Of a DNA stretch of 64,000 nucleotides, positions 1 through 11,699 are shown in pieces (the first letter of the stretch is position 1; each line of letters begins with the position of its first letter). The notes under the pieces were generated by a model that made no database searches, was not told the DNA's origin, and saw nothing but the letters and a program-made list of their open reading frames with translations. The stretch spans positions 10,607,431 to 10,671,430 of the forward strand of contig CM060342.1 of NCBI GenBank assembly GCA_030674155.1. Reading direction: 5' to 3'. The translations under genes and the position numbers were made by a program. This DNA comes from Stramonita haemastoma. Lineage: Eukaryota; Mollusca; Gastropoda; Neogastropoda; Muricidae.

Positions 1-94
1 GAGCTGGGTCAACAACATAAATCTTAGAATATCTCCTTCCTCTGAAGTGGAAGTATGGCTGCCTGCCTTATACTATGAATTTATGGCCAGGCAC

Positions 95-235
95 TCGGAA
101 AAGAGTTAAACACGCAAACTCCTCATCCAGTGTGTACTTTCAATCTCACAGTGATTCCCAGGTGGGATGGGAGAGACAGAGTGTATATTCGGGTGACCCT
201 CAGGGTGTTAAGCTGGGGAACCCCACAACAATAAT
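95..235 (+). repeat. Dispersed repeat G
   Basis: TACTTTCAATCTCACAGTGA, CCAGGTGGGATG and GGTGTTAAGCTGGGGAA. The same block recurs at about 28735-28870, 38525-38640 and, reversed, 55485-55585. Possibly a conserved SINE domain. Confidence 0.65.
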
Positions 236-420
236 TATTGATAATCTGATATCACGCCAAGGGACAAATTCTCATTAATTAATGAGGGGGAGGGAGGAGA
301 AGGGAAAAGTACAATCAGTCTAATTACATCCAGTGTCATTCTACTGATGATGAATATTCATGATAGACTGAGCTTGTTGGTTCAGCATCGGATAATTTTT
401 GCATACCGTCAACACACTTA

Positions 421-600
<180 letters not shown>

Positions 601-1165
601 TTAAAAAAATTATTCATAACCGTTGGCCCATTGAAGAAGGGGGTTGCTAATCATTCACTGATTTTTTTTTTTGGTGGGGGGGGGGGGGGGGAATGGGGGG
701 TCCATCCTGTCAATGATGATCTCCAACACAGCAGAGGAGGCAGCTGCTGTTTCAGAAACTGGGCAGAAATTTGACAATAGTGAAGATGCCTTGCCCACAG
801 CACACCCCCACTCTCTCGGCCAAGAGGGCATAAGGACAGTCGGCGTTGGAGATGTTCTCTAAAGGCCAACTAGCCCCCTGGGCTGCAACACATAAGGACT
901 GTGCAAGTCAAGTCTCCTAGTCAGAGAGTCACAGTCGATCACTAAAGACTAAGCTGTAACGTGGAATTCCATGAGTGGGAAAGCCGCTGATCATACAGTC
1001 TCTCACTTTGCTGTTGCCCCCAGCGTCAATGTTTTAATCAAGAACTGGGATAAAAACCCAGGCACTGAAGGCGCACTGAATAATGATAAGAAGTTCGGCT
1101 CAGACAATCAAAAGCAAACAAATCCACAGGGGGGGGGGGGGGGGGGGGGAGTACGACCTTACAAC

Positions 1166-1201
<36 letters not shown>

Positions 1202-1384
1202 AAAATTTTCTTTGAAAAAGATGATGAGGGAGGAGAGGGAAACACTTTGGTATATGCTACGATCTACGTAGAACGAAACTTACGTAACGACTGTGACGTA
1301 ATTGCTATGGGGAGGGAGGAAATGAGAAGGACGGGAAGAATGAGACAAACCTTTTTTTTCTGTACCCAGTGATGTAAAATGTTA

Positions 1385-1640
1385 TAGGCTGATTTTGTCA
1401 GGACAGTCTACAGGTAGTCTACCTCCCAGCTTTTTTTCGACTTTCAACTGCCGTGGGTTCTGTTGAAGTGCACAAATCCGTAAGCACACGGCTTCGACTG
1501 GTTTGGAGTCTCTCGGAAATCCTTGACATTCAGTTGATTTTCGCGTCAAACTTAGAAGAAAGGGCAAGGCTGGGGATCGAACCAGAACCGCACAGTTTAC
1601 TTGTCAGACAGGTGAACGTGAAAACTGTCCTCTCACCTTA
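1385..1640 (-). mobile_element. SINE family D copy
   Basis: tRNA-like head on the minus strand (ACGTTCACCTGTCTGACAAG, GGTTCGATCCCCAGCC), then CGCGAAAATCAACTGAATGT and a 3' part with CAGAACCCACGGCAGTTGAA. Confidence 0.65.
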
Positions 1641-1804
1641 TCGTTTTTTTCTTTTATCCAGTTTGTTGGATGCTTCGACGTGTCTGAGACCCGAGAAAAA
1701 CATCATATTTATTTTTTTCAAATAATCCTATCCGCAGCGAACTGGTTATCTCTCCCCCCTCCCCCCCCTCACCCCTTTTCGAGCTGATTAAGCGTCATTT
1801 AATC

Positions 1805-2160
1805 ATTATTTATTATTATTTATTTATTTATTCTTTTATATCGAGGATAACAGAATAAGCAATCATATGCTTTTTTTCATCCGGTCCCCGTGTGTATGCA
1901 GTTTTGTAAATATTGTCATCTGTTCCCACGGCCACGATGGCCTACTCTTACGAAAAGCGGAACAGGATTTAACGTGTGCGCAAGATGTTCTGCGTGCGTT
2001 CGCACACGGGGCCTCGGTTTTAAAGTCTCATCCGAAGGACTTTTGGGGAGAGTGGAGTCAGTACTGATGTTAACTCCAGGAGAAAAATCTCCTCGACGGA
2101 CTCGAACCGGGTCGTCAAATTGCCAGCGCAATGTTCTGACCACTAGGCTATCCGTCACTA
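1805..2160 (-). mobile_element. SINE family A, near full length
   Basis: On the minus strand: tRNA-like head with A box TAGCCTAGTGGTC and a B box like GGTTCGAGTCC, then core GGAGTTAACATCAGTGCTGAC, GCACACGTTAAATCCTGTTC, and tail TTATCCTCGATATAAAAG followed by AATA repeats. Confidence 0.85.
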
Positions 2161-2170
2161 AGGGAGGGGG

Positions 2171-2585
2171 GGGGGGGAGAGCAGTCTAGTGATTAGAGAG
2201 CTGCACTCGTGATCTGCTGGCCGGGATCGAACCACCAGGAAGGAGCAGTGCTGACTCGGTTTTCCTAAAATTCCGAAAGTCCTGCGGATAAGACTACAAA
2301 CGGAAGCCCCGTGTGCAAATGCACCTAGAATATTTTGCACGCACGTTTAATAGGCCATTGTGTGCTGGCAGTAACTGGTGACAAAAATTTAATTTTATAA
2401 ATATGAAAAATTATAAACCCTCATGCATACAGACGTGTTTAGACATCATCTCCGAAGTCGGAATGCGGCTACCTTATTTGAGGGTTAAAAAAAAAAAGGG
2501 GAGGGGGGGGGTTGTCGCATATGCAAAATTTCACCGTTGGTGAACCTGGGAGCTCTAACTGAGGAACGAAGAAAAAAAACAAAAA
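2171..2585 (+). mobile_element. SINE family B (related core, longer 3' domain)
   Basis: A tRNA-like head (AGTCTAGTGATTAGAGAGC, later CGGGATCGAACC) is followed by the A-family core and then a distinct 3' domain: GTTTAGACATCATCTCCGAA...GGCTACCT, a G-run, GCATATGCAAAATTTCACCG and GAGCTCTAACTGAGGAAC. Confidence 0.7.
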
Positions 2586-3090
2586 CATTCTCATTCTGAT
2601 GGTGATGTTTGTAAAGAGGATGGTACTACTGTAGATCTAGTAGACTAGAGGTAACTAGGAGGATTAAGCGTTTGATTTTTTTTTTTTTTTTTTCAGTTGA
2701 AGATTGTCTTCCTATTGCGTGAGTTGTCAATCAGAAGACAGTCTTTCGTGCATTTTTTTTCTATTATTGCTGACACACTGTGCGAAATTTTTGGATGTAA
2801 TGATAATGATAATGTATTATGAAAATGTAGTTTACTTGAGACCAAAACTAATTTGTGGAATATGGTCTAAAACCCCAAAACGGGTGACGTAAGCAATACT
2901 GTGGTGTGTGTGTGTACTCAGGGTAGGCGGCAGAAATGAATGAAAAATGTTGGTGTCGGACTTCGTAATTGTGTAATGAATCTCCAAACTAGCGTCCCTG
3001 CAAGATGGAAACAAGGTATGTTCACACACTCCCAGTGAACAAAAAACTGGTTGTAGCCTCTTCATTGTGCTGGTGCTGACACAAATACAG

Positions 3091-3436
3091 GGGGGACGAT
3101 AGCCTAGTGGTCAGAACATTGCGCTGGCAATTTGACGACCCGGGTTCGAGTCCCGTCGAGGAGATTTTTCTCCTGGAGTTAACATCAGTGCTGACTTACT
3201 CTCCCAAAAGTCCTTCGGATGAGACTTTAAACCGAGGCCCCGTGTGCGAACGCACGCAGAACATCTTGCGCACACGTTAAATCCTGTTCCGCTTTTCGTA
3301 GAGTAGGCCATCGTGTGCCGGTGGGAACAGATGACAATATTTACAAAACTGCATACACACGGGGACCGGATGAAAAAAAGCACACGATTGCTTATTCTGT
3401 TATCCTCGATATAAAAGATTAAATAAATAAATAAAT
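3091..3436 (+). mobile_element. SINE family A, best full-length copy
   Basis: Head GATAGCCTAGTGGTCAGAAC, B box GGGTTCGAGTCCC, core GGAGTTAACATCAGTGCTGA, and tail ATATAAAAG then AAATA repeats. About 345 bp. The best reference for the family in this window. Confidence 0.88.
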
Positions 3437-3810
3437 ACTGAATAGATGTCTGCTGAGTTTGCTGTTTACTAGTTTTTAGTGTATAAAAACACCATGTTAC
3501 CACTAAAAAAAGTTTCTGCTTTAGATTGATGATAATTTAGTGAGTAATATCAACACGGAGAAGAAGAAAAAGTTTAATTTATAAGATGCTGTAAACAGAT
3601 TTTACTTGTTTGCGGGAGTGTGAGACAGAAGTTATGAAGTTGTAAACAGTAGCCAACAGAAGTATAATTGCATACTATATGTATTATAAATTACTGAAAA
3701 GAGTAGTAAACTGGTATGGTTAACTATCTGTAGATATTTGTGAGAAAAAAAAAAAGCAACATGGTGCATCGTAGCAAACTGGGTAAGATATTTAATTGAA
3801 TTTGAAGAGT

Positions 3811-4098
3811 AAAGATAAAGGTGTCCCATAACCTGTGTGGTCGTAGGGGAGGCACCAGAGACCTCAGCTTCTCTAGGGGCGAGCATATTGAGGGCAGCAC
3901 CCATCTCCTCTCCCTTGCTGCTTTACCTTCCCTGACCCTGAAGAGGGCAGGTACCCATTTACAGCTGGGTGAACTGGGGGAACTGTACTGTAGCCAAGGC
4001 GCGCAAACGGTCACCCATCCAATTGGCAGCCATGCTTGATGTTGCTTAACTTGACTGTGGGAAAGCGAGTGCTCTGACCACTGAGCTATCCTTCCCCC
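3811..4098 (-). mobile_element. SINE family C with chimeric tRNA/5S-rRNA head
   Basis: Minus strand: GGATAGCTCAGTGGTCAGAG (tRNA 5' half), then AAGTTAAGCAACATCAAGC and TTGGATGGGTGACCG (5S rRNA internal control boxes A and C), then a body containing AAATGGGTACCTGCCCTCTT and GAGAAGCTGAGGTCTCTG. About 288 bp. Confidence 0.8.
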
Positions 4099-4872
4099 TG
4101 GATGAAAGGTGCAGTTTGATAATATAGCATCATATTCATGTAAATTACTGAAGGAGGCAGTTAAAACCCATCTACTCTTCTAAAGATATGGAATTTAAAA
4201 GAGTAGGTATTTCATCTTAAGATGACCAGTGGCATTGATGCCACAGAAATACCCAGCATTGAAGCTGGAGAGGGTTGGAGTGTGTCTGGTTCAAGTGCCC
4301 AAAACACAAATAATGTGTGATGCCCCAAAATATCAAGAAGTGAAGTCTCATGGAGACTTGTGGATGTCTGCCCTAGTTTTGGAATGAAACTTGTATGGTT
4401 TTGAATAGTTTACTTATTACTTTCTTGGGAACGAAGCTGTGTGCAGTGTCCAATCCTTTTCACTAGTTCAGTCCTTCATTTGAGACTTTAAATCAAGGTC
4501 AGTTAAACATGAACCCACACATGTGTACGCAGACTTGCACACGTGTAAATTATTTATCCTTGTTCCCATTCCACCATTCCAAGAAGATTAGATTGTGAAT
4601 GCTAGTAGGAATGCTTGCCATAAAAATATCCACTCTGTCATTGCATCCAGACCTATCCAAAGATGGAATGTGGTTGCTGTAAATAGTGATATGAAGAATG
4701 CTGTATTCAAAAACTTTGCCAATGGTAAATCTTGAATTTCAAGCCAAGGGAACAAAGAAAAACATGCACTCAAATTTTTATTTGTGCATGCATGGCATGT
4801 GTGTTTTAATTGTGTTTTAAATATAAGATATGTATGATGTAGGATCAACCAGTGACTGTTGTGTTGTTCCAG

Positions 4873-4949
4873 ATGGTGATCACACCTTGCTCACAGCAAC
4901 AGATGTGGAGAGTAGGCAGTACAGGAGTGGACACACAGTTTAATATCAG
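4873..4949 (+). other. Exon-like duplicated segment, copy 1
   Basis: TGTTCCAG, then ATGGTGATCACACCTTGC..., then a GTAAGG donor. It is homologous to 10889-10986, and homology extends about 25 bp into both flanks, so the unit is a ~125-bp repeat rather than only an exon. One frame has a stop here that copy 2 lacks. Confidence 0.4.
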
Positions 4950-5784
4950 GTAAGGACTAGGAACAGGTTGGTACCAGTAATAAAACAAATATTCCAAAAT
5001 CTGCAGTGTTTGTTAAAAAAAAGAATCATAAAAAAAATTCTTTTAAAACCAATAGTGTGTTTAACTGTCTGCCATTTGATTTACTGATGGTAAAAAAAAA
5101 AATTAAAAAACCACTCCTGGCAACATTCAGAGAGAAGATATTAGAAAAAAGTAGAAAACCCTTTTACTGCTGTGTCAGTGGTAAATAGACCTGTGTCTAT
5201 TTCTTCAGTACTTGTGTCATGTTTTAGTCCTCAGATGTGCTGGCAAGCATGACTGAGCTGGTCAAAGGGAAACAATCATGTAAAAAAAAATATTAGAAAG
5301 GATGTTATTTCCCTTTATCAGGGTTTTTTCTTGGTTTTGTTGTTTCCATTCATAAAGCAGAATCACTATCTGTTAATCAGTATTGTCATCCAGTTTGGTT
5401 ATGTGTGTTTGTGTATAATATAATATGATACAATATAGTGTGCATGTGTGTTTACATGTGTTTGCGTCACTGTGTGTGTGTGTGTGTGTGTGTGTGTTTG
5501 TGTGCTGTACTTACACTTGCATGCATGATTGTAATCCCACAGATGCCTAAACATCCTCTCTGTATTCCTGCTGCCAGAAGTTTCATTTTTTTTGTATTTT
5601 TAATTGCTTTTATATTTGTTTCTAGAACACTGGGGTTTCTTTTTTAGAGAGAGAGAAAGGGGGGTCCTATCAAAACAAAGTGTATAATGAAGGTTTCTCA
5701 TTTCTTTGCTTTCAAGAAGGTTTTAAGGAATCTCGCTTTGGCTCTTTCTCATTGTATGTGTCATTTATGTCGCTTCTTTCACAA

Positions 5785-6180
5785 CACTGTGACTGTCCAG
5801 CATTGACCCTAATGGTTGACCAAGGTGTTGAAACAAGGAATAATAGTACAGTTTGCTTTAAGCCCTGTTTTAATCAATTATAAAATAGTTGTACAGCTAA
5901 AATCTGAGATTTTAAAATGTTGCAAGGTGATGGCCCCAAAATGGCCTCTATGATTGGCAGGGCTATAATTATAAACAACCAGATTAAATTTTTATTGAAT
6001 TGGACTTTTTGTTTTAAACCCTGCTTTAATCTGTATGTTGTAGCAGTAGTCTGTATGTTGTAGCAGTTTTAATCTGAGAGCTTAAAATGTTATAACTAAC
6101 ACAAGGTGACAGCCTCAATATGGCTTCTGAGGTTGGCAGGGCTTTAAACAACAAAATTTAATGCAATTAGATTTTGTGTG
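5785..6180 (+). mobile_element. Two decayed LINE 3' ends (same family as 63499)
   Basis: CATTGACCCTAATGGTTGAC, ATGGCCCCAAAATGGCCTC and GGCAGGGCTATAA match the 3' UTR of the element at 63499. A second, partial copy follows at about 6010-6175 with GACAGCCTCAATATGGC. Confidence 0.65.
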
Positions 6181-6356
6181 TGTGTTTGATGTTATCTGTT
6201 ATAAATCTGTGTATACATTTTAGATAAGAGTATTTGAACAGAGGGACTTTGCTCTTGAGAAAATATTCCATTTATTACTAATACCGCAAAACTTTTCTCC
6301 ACTATATTTATGATTATGTCATTATATATGTAATACTTTTTATTACTTTGTGCCAG

Positions 6357-6544
6357 GCATGGCAAGGTTGAGAGCTGAGGCAGACCAACATCTTGAACAG
6401 CCAGCTTCACTGAGGTCAGCGGTCAGAGAGGGCTGGCTAGCCTACAGGAGACGGCAGAATTCAGCAGAGATAAAGGTGGCAGACTCTGGTAGCGTCACAT
6501 GGAGCTCCAACCACCAACAGCAGCCATGGAGACAGGGGCAGAAG
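6357..6544 (+). CDS. Possible internal exon of an unidentified gene
   Basis: Bounded by TGTGCCAG and GTAATT. Phase-1 reading is open throughout: MARLRAEADQHLEQPASLRS, then AVREGWLAYRRRQNSAEIKV and so on. No family recognised. LINE debris starts right after it. Confidence 0.25.
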
Positions 6545-6547
6545 GTA

Positions 6548-6640
6548 ATTACGTGTTTCTGTTTCTTGTCTACATTAATGATATTGTGATTGACATTGTT
6601 TCAGATATTAAACTTTTTGCTGACAATTTTATTTTATTTT
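6548..6640 (+). pseudogene. Reverse-transcriptase remnant, FADD box
   Basis: Reads VFLFLVYINDIVIDIVSDIK then LFADN. YINDI...S.I.LFADD is the active-site region of jockey/CR1-type reverse transcriptases. The second Asp has become Asn. It is cut by the SINE pair starting at 6625. Confidence 0.65.
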
Positions 6641-6977
6641 ATTTTATTCTTTCATATGGAGAATAATGGGATAGGCACTCTTGTGCTTTTTTACATCCAG
6701 TCCTCGTGTGTATGCAGTTTTGTAAATGTCATCTGTTCCCACCAGCACACAACGGCCTACTCTTACGAAAAGCGGAACAGGATTTAACATGTGCGCAAGA
6801 TGTTCTGCGTGCGTTCACATACGGGGCCTCGGTTTATAGTCTCATCCGCAGGACTTTTGGGGAGAGTGGAGTCGCACTGATGTTAACTCCAGGAGAAAAA
6901 TCTCCTCAAACGGGAATCGAACCTGGGTCGTCAAATTGCAAGCGCAATTTTCTGACCACTAGGCTATCCCGTCCCCC
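6625..6977 (-). mobile_element. SINE family A copy
   Basis: Same layout as the copy at 3091, reversed. Its tRNA-like head ends at 6977 and abuts the head of the next copy, so the two lie head to head inside a LINE remnant. Confidence 0.85.
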
Positions 6978-6979
6978 AA

Positions 6980-7312
6980 GTATGTCTCTAGCTCTTAGAA
7001 ACCCTCAGCTGACCTGGGTTTGATTCCCATTTAAGAGGATTTTTCCTGTGGAGTTAACATCAGTGCCGATTCCACTCCCCCTAAAAGGCCTTCGGATGAG
7101 ACCAAGGTCCCCTGTGCAAATGCACATAGAACATCTTGCATACATGTTAAAACCTGTTCCACTTTTTGGAAGAGTGGGCCATTGTATGCTTGTGGAAACG
7201 GATGACACAATTTACAAAACTGCATACACAGGGACTGGATGAAAAAAAAAAATTAAAAAAGCACACGAGTGCTTATTCAATTATCCTTGAAATAAAAGAA
7301 AGAATAAAAACT
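6980..7312 (+). mobile_element. SINE family A copy, degenerate head
   Basis: B box ACCTGGGTTTGATTCCC, core GAGTTAACATCAGTGCCGAT and tail GCACACGAGTGCTTATTCAA. The A box is poorly preserved. Confidence 0.8.
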
Positions 7313-7313
7313 A

Positions 7314-7695
7314 AGAGAAGAAATTTTGAATTCAGGTCTTGAAAGAGGAAATAAACAGACAGTTTTGAAAAGTGAAATTTGATGAAGAAAAGACTAGGAA
7401 TCATAACTGTGCCAGTCTTAACATGGCCACGCTCACTTACAAATGTTCTCATCATAAACACAAAAGGTAGTACTATCCAAAACAATTGTAAATGGGATGA
7501 ACATGTAAAAAAAAATACTGCAAGTAAGTGTAACCGACTAACTTCTTTTTTAAGATGGTGTGAATTCAGGCTGAAGAGAATAAGCGTTCAACACCATGTA
7601 TCTATAAAGCATTTATTCTACTAATATGTGAATGCAGTGATATGGTTTGGGATAGTTGTACCAAGAAATTATATGATGCTTTATAGTCTTAGAAG
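7314..7695 (+). pseudogene. Reverse-transcriptase remnant, thumb region
   Basis: KWDEHVKKNT, NRLTSFLRWCEFRLKRISVQ, then in another frame ECSDMVWDSCTKKLYDAL. This matches the WDxHI...RL..LRR...L...YxxxI.P.LEYxxxVWD...K.L..(L)Q pattern that follows the FADD box in LINEs. Frame breaks and stops show it is dead. Confidence 0.65.
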
Positions 7696-7708
7696 ATCTC
7701 CATTTGGA

Positions 7709-7770
7709 AGCACACGAGTGCTTATTCCATTATCCTCAACAACAAAAAAAGATTAAATAAATAAATATAT
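7709..7770 (+). mobile_element. SINE family A tail fragment
   Basis: Only the 3' end is present: GCACACGAGTGCTTATTCCA, TTATCC, then AAATA repeats. Confidence 0.7.
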
Positions 7771-8519
7771 GAATTGTCACTGGAGCTGTCTGTGGTATGA
7801 GTTATTTGAAACTTTATCAAGAATGAGAGGTTTGTTCTTTAAAAGAAAGGAGAAATAGGTATAAAGTGGTGCTTTACCATTAATCAATCCAGGGCAATGC
7901 TCCAAAGTATCTAATAAACCTACTCCCTCCTTTACTTTCTTCCCAAAATCCGTACCACAGACAGAGACCCCTTGACAGGAGTATACCTCAATGTAGATCT
8001 AGAACATATCATGCTTCCAATTAAGCTTTAATGATAGCATTAACATTGCGTGAATTTATGGATAAATCCAAAAGATTTTAGAAAATTAACAACAAATAAT
8101 GTAAACGGTTCTTCGAAGGCATGTTCTTCCTTCTCTTTCTTCCTTCATTTTAAAATGTAAAGGTGGAAAATTATTGGGGTCAGCTTATATATGCAAAGTT
8201 TCTTCCCTTGGTTTTATTACTTCCTAGTGTGTTTGTGCATTTTTTTCATTTTGCACTTTTTGTTTACCCCAGTTTGGTAGTGTATATATTTTCTTCAATT
8301 TTCATGTAATACAGACCTGTGCACCCTCCATATTTTTCCCTATTGATTCCAAAAAAAGTTGGAAAATTTCTTAATTTTATACAGTTTCATTCAACAAAAT
8401 CTTATTTTTGTCAAAGAAAAATATTTTTAAAATCGAAAACGTTTTCTACTATCGTTCAGAGACTAGTCTCCCCTTGCTGACACTCTCGCATGTAAAGAAA
8501 GACGTGGAGTAAAGGCAAA
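7771..8519. other. AT-rich stretch without recognisable features
   Basis: No open frame of note, repeat or splice-site cluster seen. Confidence 0.5.
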
Positions 8520-8608
8520 ATGGCGCTACCAGGCCAGGGTGGGGTTAGAAAAGGTCCAATTGCAGATATAGGTGCACAAACAGCAAAATTGGCCGTTCAT
8601 TTTGCCAA
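8520..8608 (+). CDS. Possible first coding exon of an unidentified gene
   Basis: An ATG in an AAAATGGCG context (also a YY1-like core) opens MALPGQGGVRKGPIADIGAQ and TAKLAVHFA, then a GTGAGG donor in phase 2. The composition is balanced and not repetitive. I do not recognise the product and could not find a convincing second exon. It could be chance. Confidence 0.3.
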
Positions 8609-8824
8609 GTGAGGTGTAGAATTTGTGCTACATCTCTTGCATCAGTGAAATTTAAACTTTCATTCATAAGTAGTGTCGAAGACGGTTGGAAGATGGAGAT
8701 GTGTGTCAGTGGATGGGGAGGGGGTGGGTGGGTAGAGCAGGAGATTAGTGTGTGTGACTTCAGAGGGGAGCTATATAGGTGTGTGGAGGGAGGGGGGGGT
8801 AGAGGGCGTGGAGAGGAGAAAAGT

Positions 8825-8859
8825 GTGTGTTGTGTGATGTGTGTGTGTGTGTGTGTGTG

Positions 8860-8892
<33 letters not shown>
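8825..8892. repeat. TG microsatellite
   Basis: TG repeats with single interruptions, next to G-rich DNA (8700-8820). Confidence 0.95.
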
Positions 8893-8897
<5 letters not shown>

Positions 8898-9784
8898 AAG
8901 CAAAAGTGCACATGGTTATGCCTGCTGTTTGTAGCCATGTACCTGTGATGGCGGCTTGCTTGGTGGCGGGGGTGACCAGGGGTTTGGTTTGCGGCTGAGG
9001 GAGGGAGGTGGGGGTGCACTGTGGTTGCTGGGCTGTGTCAGTGGACATCTAGATGTTGGACTCTACTTTGAGCTAAATGATAATTTTAGAGCCATCTTTT
9101 TATCTCCTATTTTGATATAGCTTATCAGTTTCATCTTAATGTTCAACAGCCAATTCTATGTTGTTTGATTATTTAGCTTAGATGATTCTATTGATGCAGT
9201 GAGTGTGTGTGTGTGGGTGGTTGTGTGTGCGCCACACACACATGCAAGTGTGTGCGCGCGCGAGTGCATCCACGCGCGTCTGTGTTTAACAAATGTTACC
9301 TTTTATCATGTGCAATTCAAATTTTAATATTTTAATAGATGTCTTATACTATTGTAGTGTTGAAATTAATTTTTATCATGTGCATTCAAATTTATCGAAT
9401 TTATAGATGTCGAACTTCGTAGTGTGGAATGTTTTATTTGTTGCTGAACAGATTTCTTTTAGTAAAGGTGTATGTGTGTGTGTGTGTGTGTGCGTGGTGC
9501 ATGTTGTATGTGTGTGTTTAACAAATGTTACCTCTTTTTTATGTGTTTAAATTATTTCTCTATTTCTTATTAGCTGTTTAGATATGCTTTTAATCACTGC
9601 AAAACAAATTTTCTTTGACAGAGGACAATAAAAGAGTTGAATTGTTAAGTTGAATTGTTAACTTTCAGCAATAAAAGCGCTCATCTCTTGGCAAATCATG
9701 AAAGAGCAAACCTTTCACATTTTCAGGAAATCGGTTGATCATTAAATATCAGAATCAGAGTGACTCATTCTGAAGTGGATCGGT

Positions 9785-10050
9785 TGTCTAATGTGCCTGT
9801 CTAGAAAGGAAAGTCCAGGTCGAAGTGTGCGGTGGTTGGAATCCTGTTTGGGCCCAAAACTTTTCCATCCTGGGCTGACCCTTAAGGTTGACCAGGGTGT
9901 CGATACAAGGAAGGACAGTAGAGTTGGTTTTATATCCAGTTTTAACCTGTATACAGTTGCACAATTTTAATCTGAGTTTTAAATTTTGCAAGATGACAGC
10001 CCCAATATAGCCAGTGTTGTCAGCAGGGTTATAAACATGATTGGATTGGA
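9785..10050 (+). mobile_element. LINE 3' tail or a SINE that shares it
   Basis: CATCCTGGGCTGACCCTTAA through ATTGGATTGG matches the 63499 element's 3' UTR and tail. The match stops just upstream of CATCCTGGG; the ~75 bp before that is unrelated to the LINE ORF and contains tRNA-like short stretches. Confidence 0.6.
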
Positions 10051-10137
10051 AACTTTCCCCCCATCCATTAAACCATGAGTGGTGGTCTGGGTGCTAGTCT
10101 TTTGGGGAGATGATAGACCGAGGTCCCATGTGTTACA

Positions 10138-10510
10138 CAAAATTATTTAGCACACGTACAAGAGAATGTCCAAGGAAAAATTCTGTAGAAAAAAGCCACT
10201 CTGATAGGGAAACGAATACAGTTGCAGACAGGAAAAGAAGGAAAATAATGGTGGCGCTGCTCTTGTGGTGATGCGGTCTATCTAAGGAGAGCAGCCTGAA
10301 TTTCATTCAGAGAAATCTGCCAAGACTTGAAGTGGTGTAAAATGTCAAAAGTATTGGCGTCAAACATGGCCTCTGCTCTGCTGCTGTTCTGGGCAGTAAC
10401 AAAGCACACACAGGACTTGTTTTCTGACCACTGATCTTGTGGCAACATGCTCTCCCTTTGGAGAGCAGCCCGAAATTTTACACAGAGAAATCTACTTGAC
10501 TTAAATGGCG
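10138..10510 (+). repeat. Dispersed repeat F, two tandem-like copies
   Basis: GGAAAAATTCTGTAGAAAAA, TGGCGCTGCTCTTGTGG and GCAGCCTGAATTTCATTCAG, then GAGAAATCTGCCAAGACTTG. A second partial copy ends GAGCAGCCCGAAATTTTACA. The same block recurs at 39478-39665, 49440-49500, 27035-27105 and 35762-35840. Confidence 0.6.
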
Positions 10511-10888
10511 TATTTTTTTTTTTTTAATTTAAATAAATAAAGGTAGGAAACCTTGGCCAAAAGTCTCATGGTGTAATTGTCTTAGAATAATATGAGAAGA
10601 GATCCAGAGAAAGAGAGAGAAAGACAAAGACAGATGGAGAAAAAATGGGACAGAGAGAGAGAGAGACAAAGACAAGTAACAAAAATGGGACAAAGACATG
10701 AGAAAAGAGAGACAGACCAAGATACAGAGAAAAAATGGGACAGATAGAGACAGAATGAGAGTGAGTGTTTTCCAGCTCTCATCACCATGCATACACACAG
10801 TCTCACAATCATGGTGCATGACGTGCATTCATATGTAGGTAGTATGTACGTATGCATGTGTGAACCAGTGCCTGTTGTTTTGTTCCAG

Positions 10889-10986
10889 ATGGTGATCCCA
10901 CCTTGCACACAGCCAAAGACACGGAGAGCAGGCAGTACAGGAGTGGACACACAGTTTATTATCAGCTGAGGACAAGGCACAGGGCG
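10889..10986 (+). other. Exon-like duplicated segment, copy 2
   Basis: TGTTCCAG, ATGGTGATCCCACCTTGC, then GTATGT. One frame reads GDPTLHTAKDTESRQYRSGH with no stop. No family recognised. Confidence 0.4.
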
Positions 10987-10998
10987 GTATGTACCACC

Positions 10999-11699
10999 TA
11001 CATTCAATTCAGTTGTATTCAATTCAATTAATCATCCCACAGACAGAGAAATTCAAGCAGGTTACAAGCCATTTATAAAAACATTAAACATGTATTGATG
11101 TAAACATATCACAGATATATATACCACAACACAGTATCCGACATCAGCACGCACCCATCACAATAGAAAAAACAACCACATATCTGCATTTCCCCAGCCA
11201 TGAACTCGCCCAAGTGAAACTCAAACGCTCGTGTGCGCACCATTATGCCCATGCATCCACACACTCATGCACAAACGCGCACACACACACACACATTGGA
11301 AACATTCCACACATTCTCACGCATTTTGATGATATAAACCAAATTGTTATGTTGTATGATAAGAGAAATATAAATCAAATTAAACTCTGTTCTATTAAGA
11401 TATTGAACACAGTTAAAAAAAATATATATATAATTTTTAAATGCGCGCTCACACTTTTATGAATAACCAAACTGTTGATAACATGTATGATGTAATTAAA
11501 CAAATATCAATGAAATTTAAAACTATTGTTCATATAAATTACTGAACAGTTTCAAATGGTAAAAGGTAGCCTTTCCTATGCTTCAAAATGTCACATCCCT
11601 TTTCTCCCAAGTTCTGTATCTCCCTTGCCCCCCTCCCACCCCCTCCTCTACCACTTTCTCCCCCCTCTCTATCTCAACATCCCATTAAAAGTTAAGATT
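10999..11699. other. Unassigned AT-rich DNA
   Basis: Holds a short CA repeat (11280-11296) and C-rich DNA at 11620-11680. Nothing else supported. Confidence 0.5.

Noticed and set aside
3100..3160. Genuine tRNA genes at SINE heads
   Set aside because: A and B boxes are present but the cloverleaf is degenerate and each is followed by the same SINE core.
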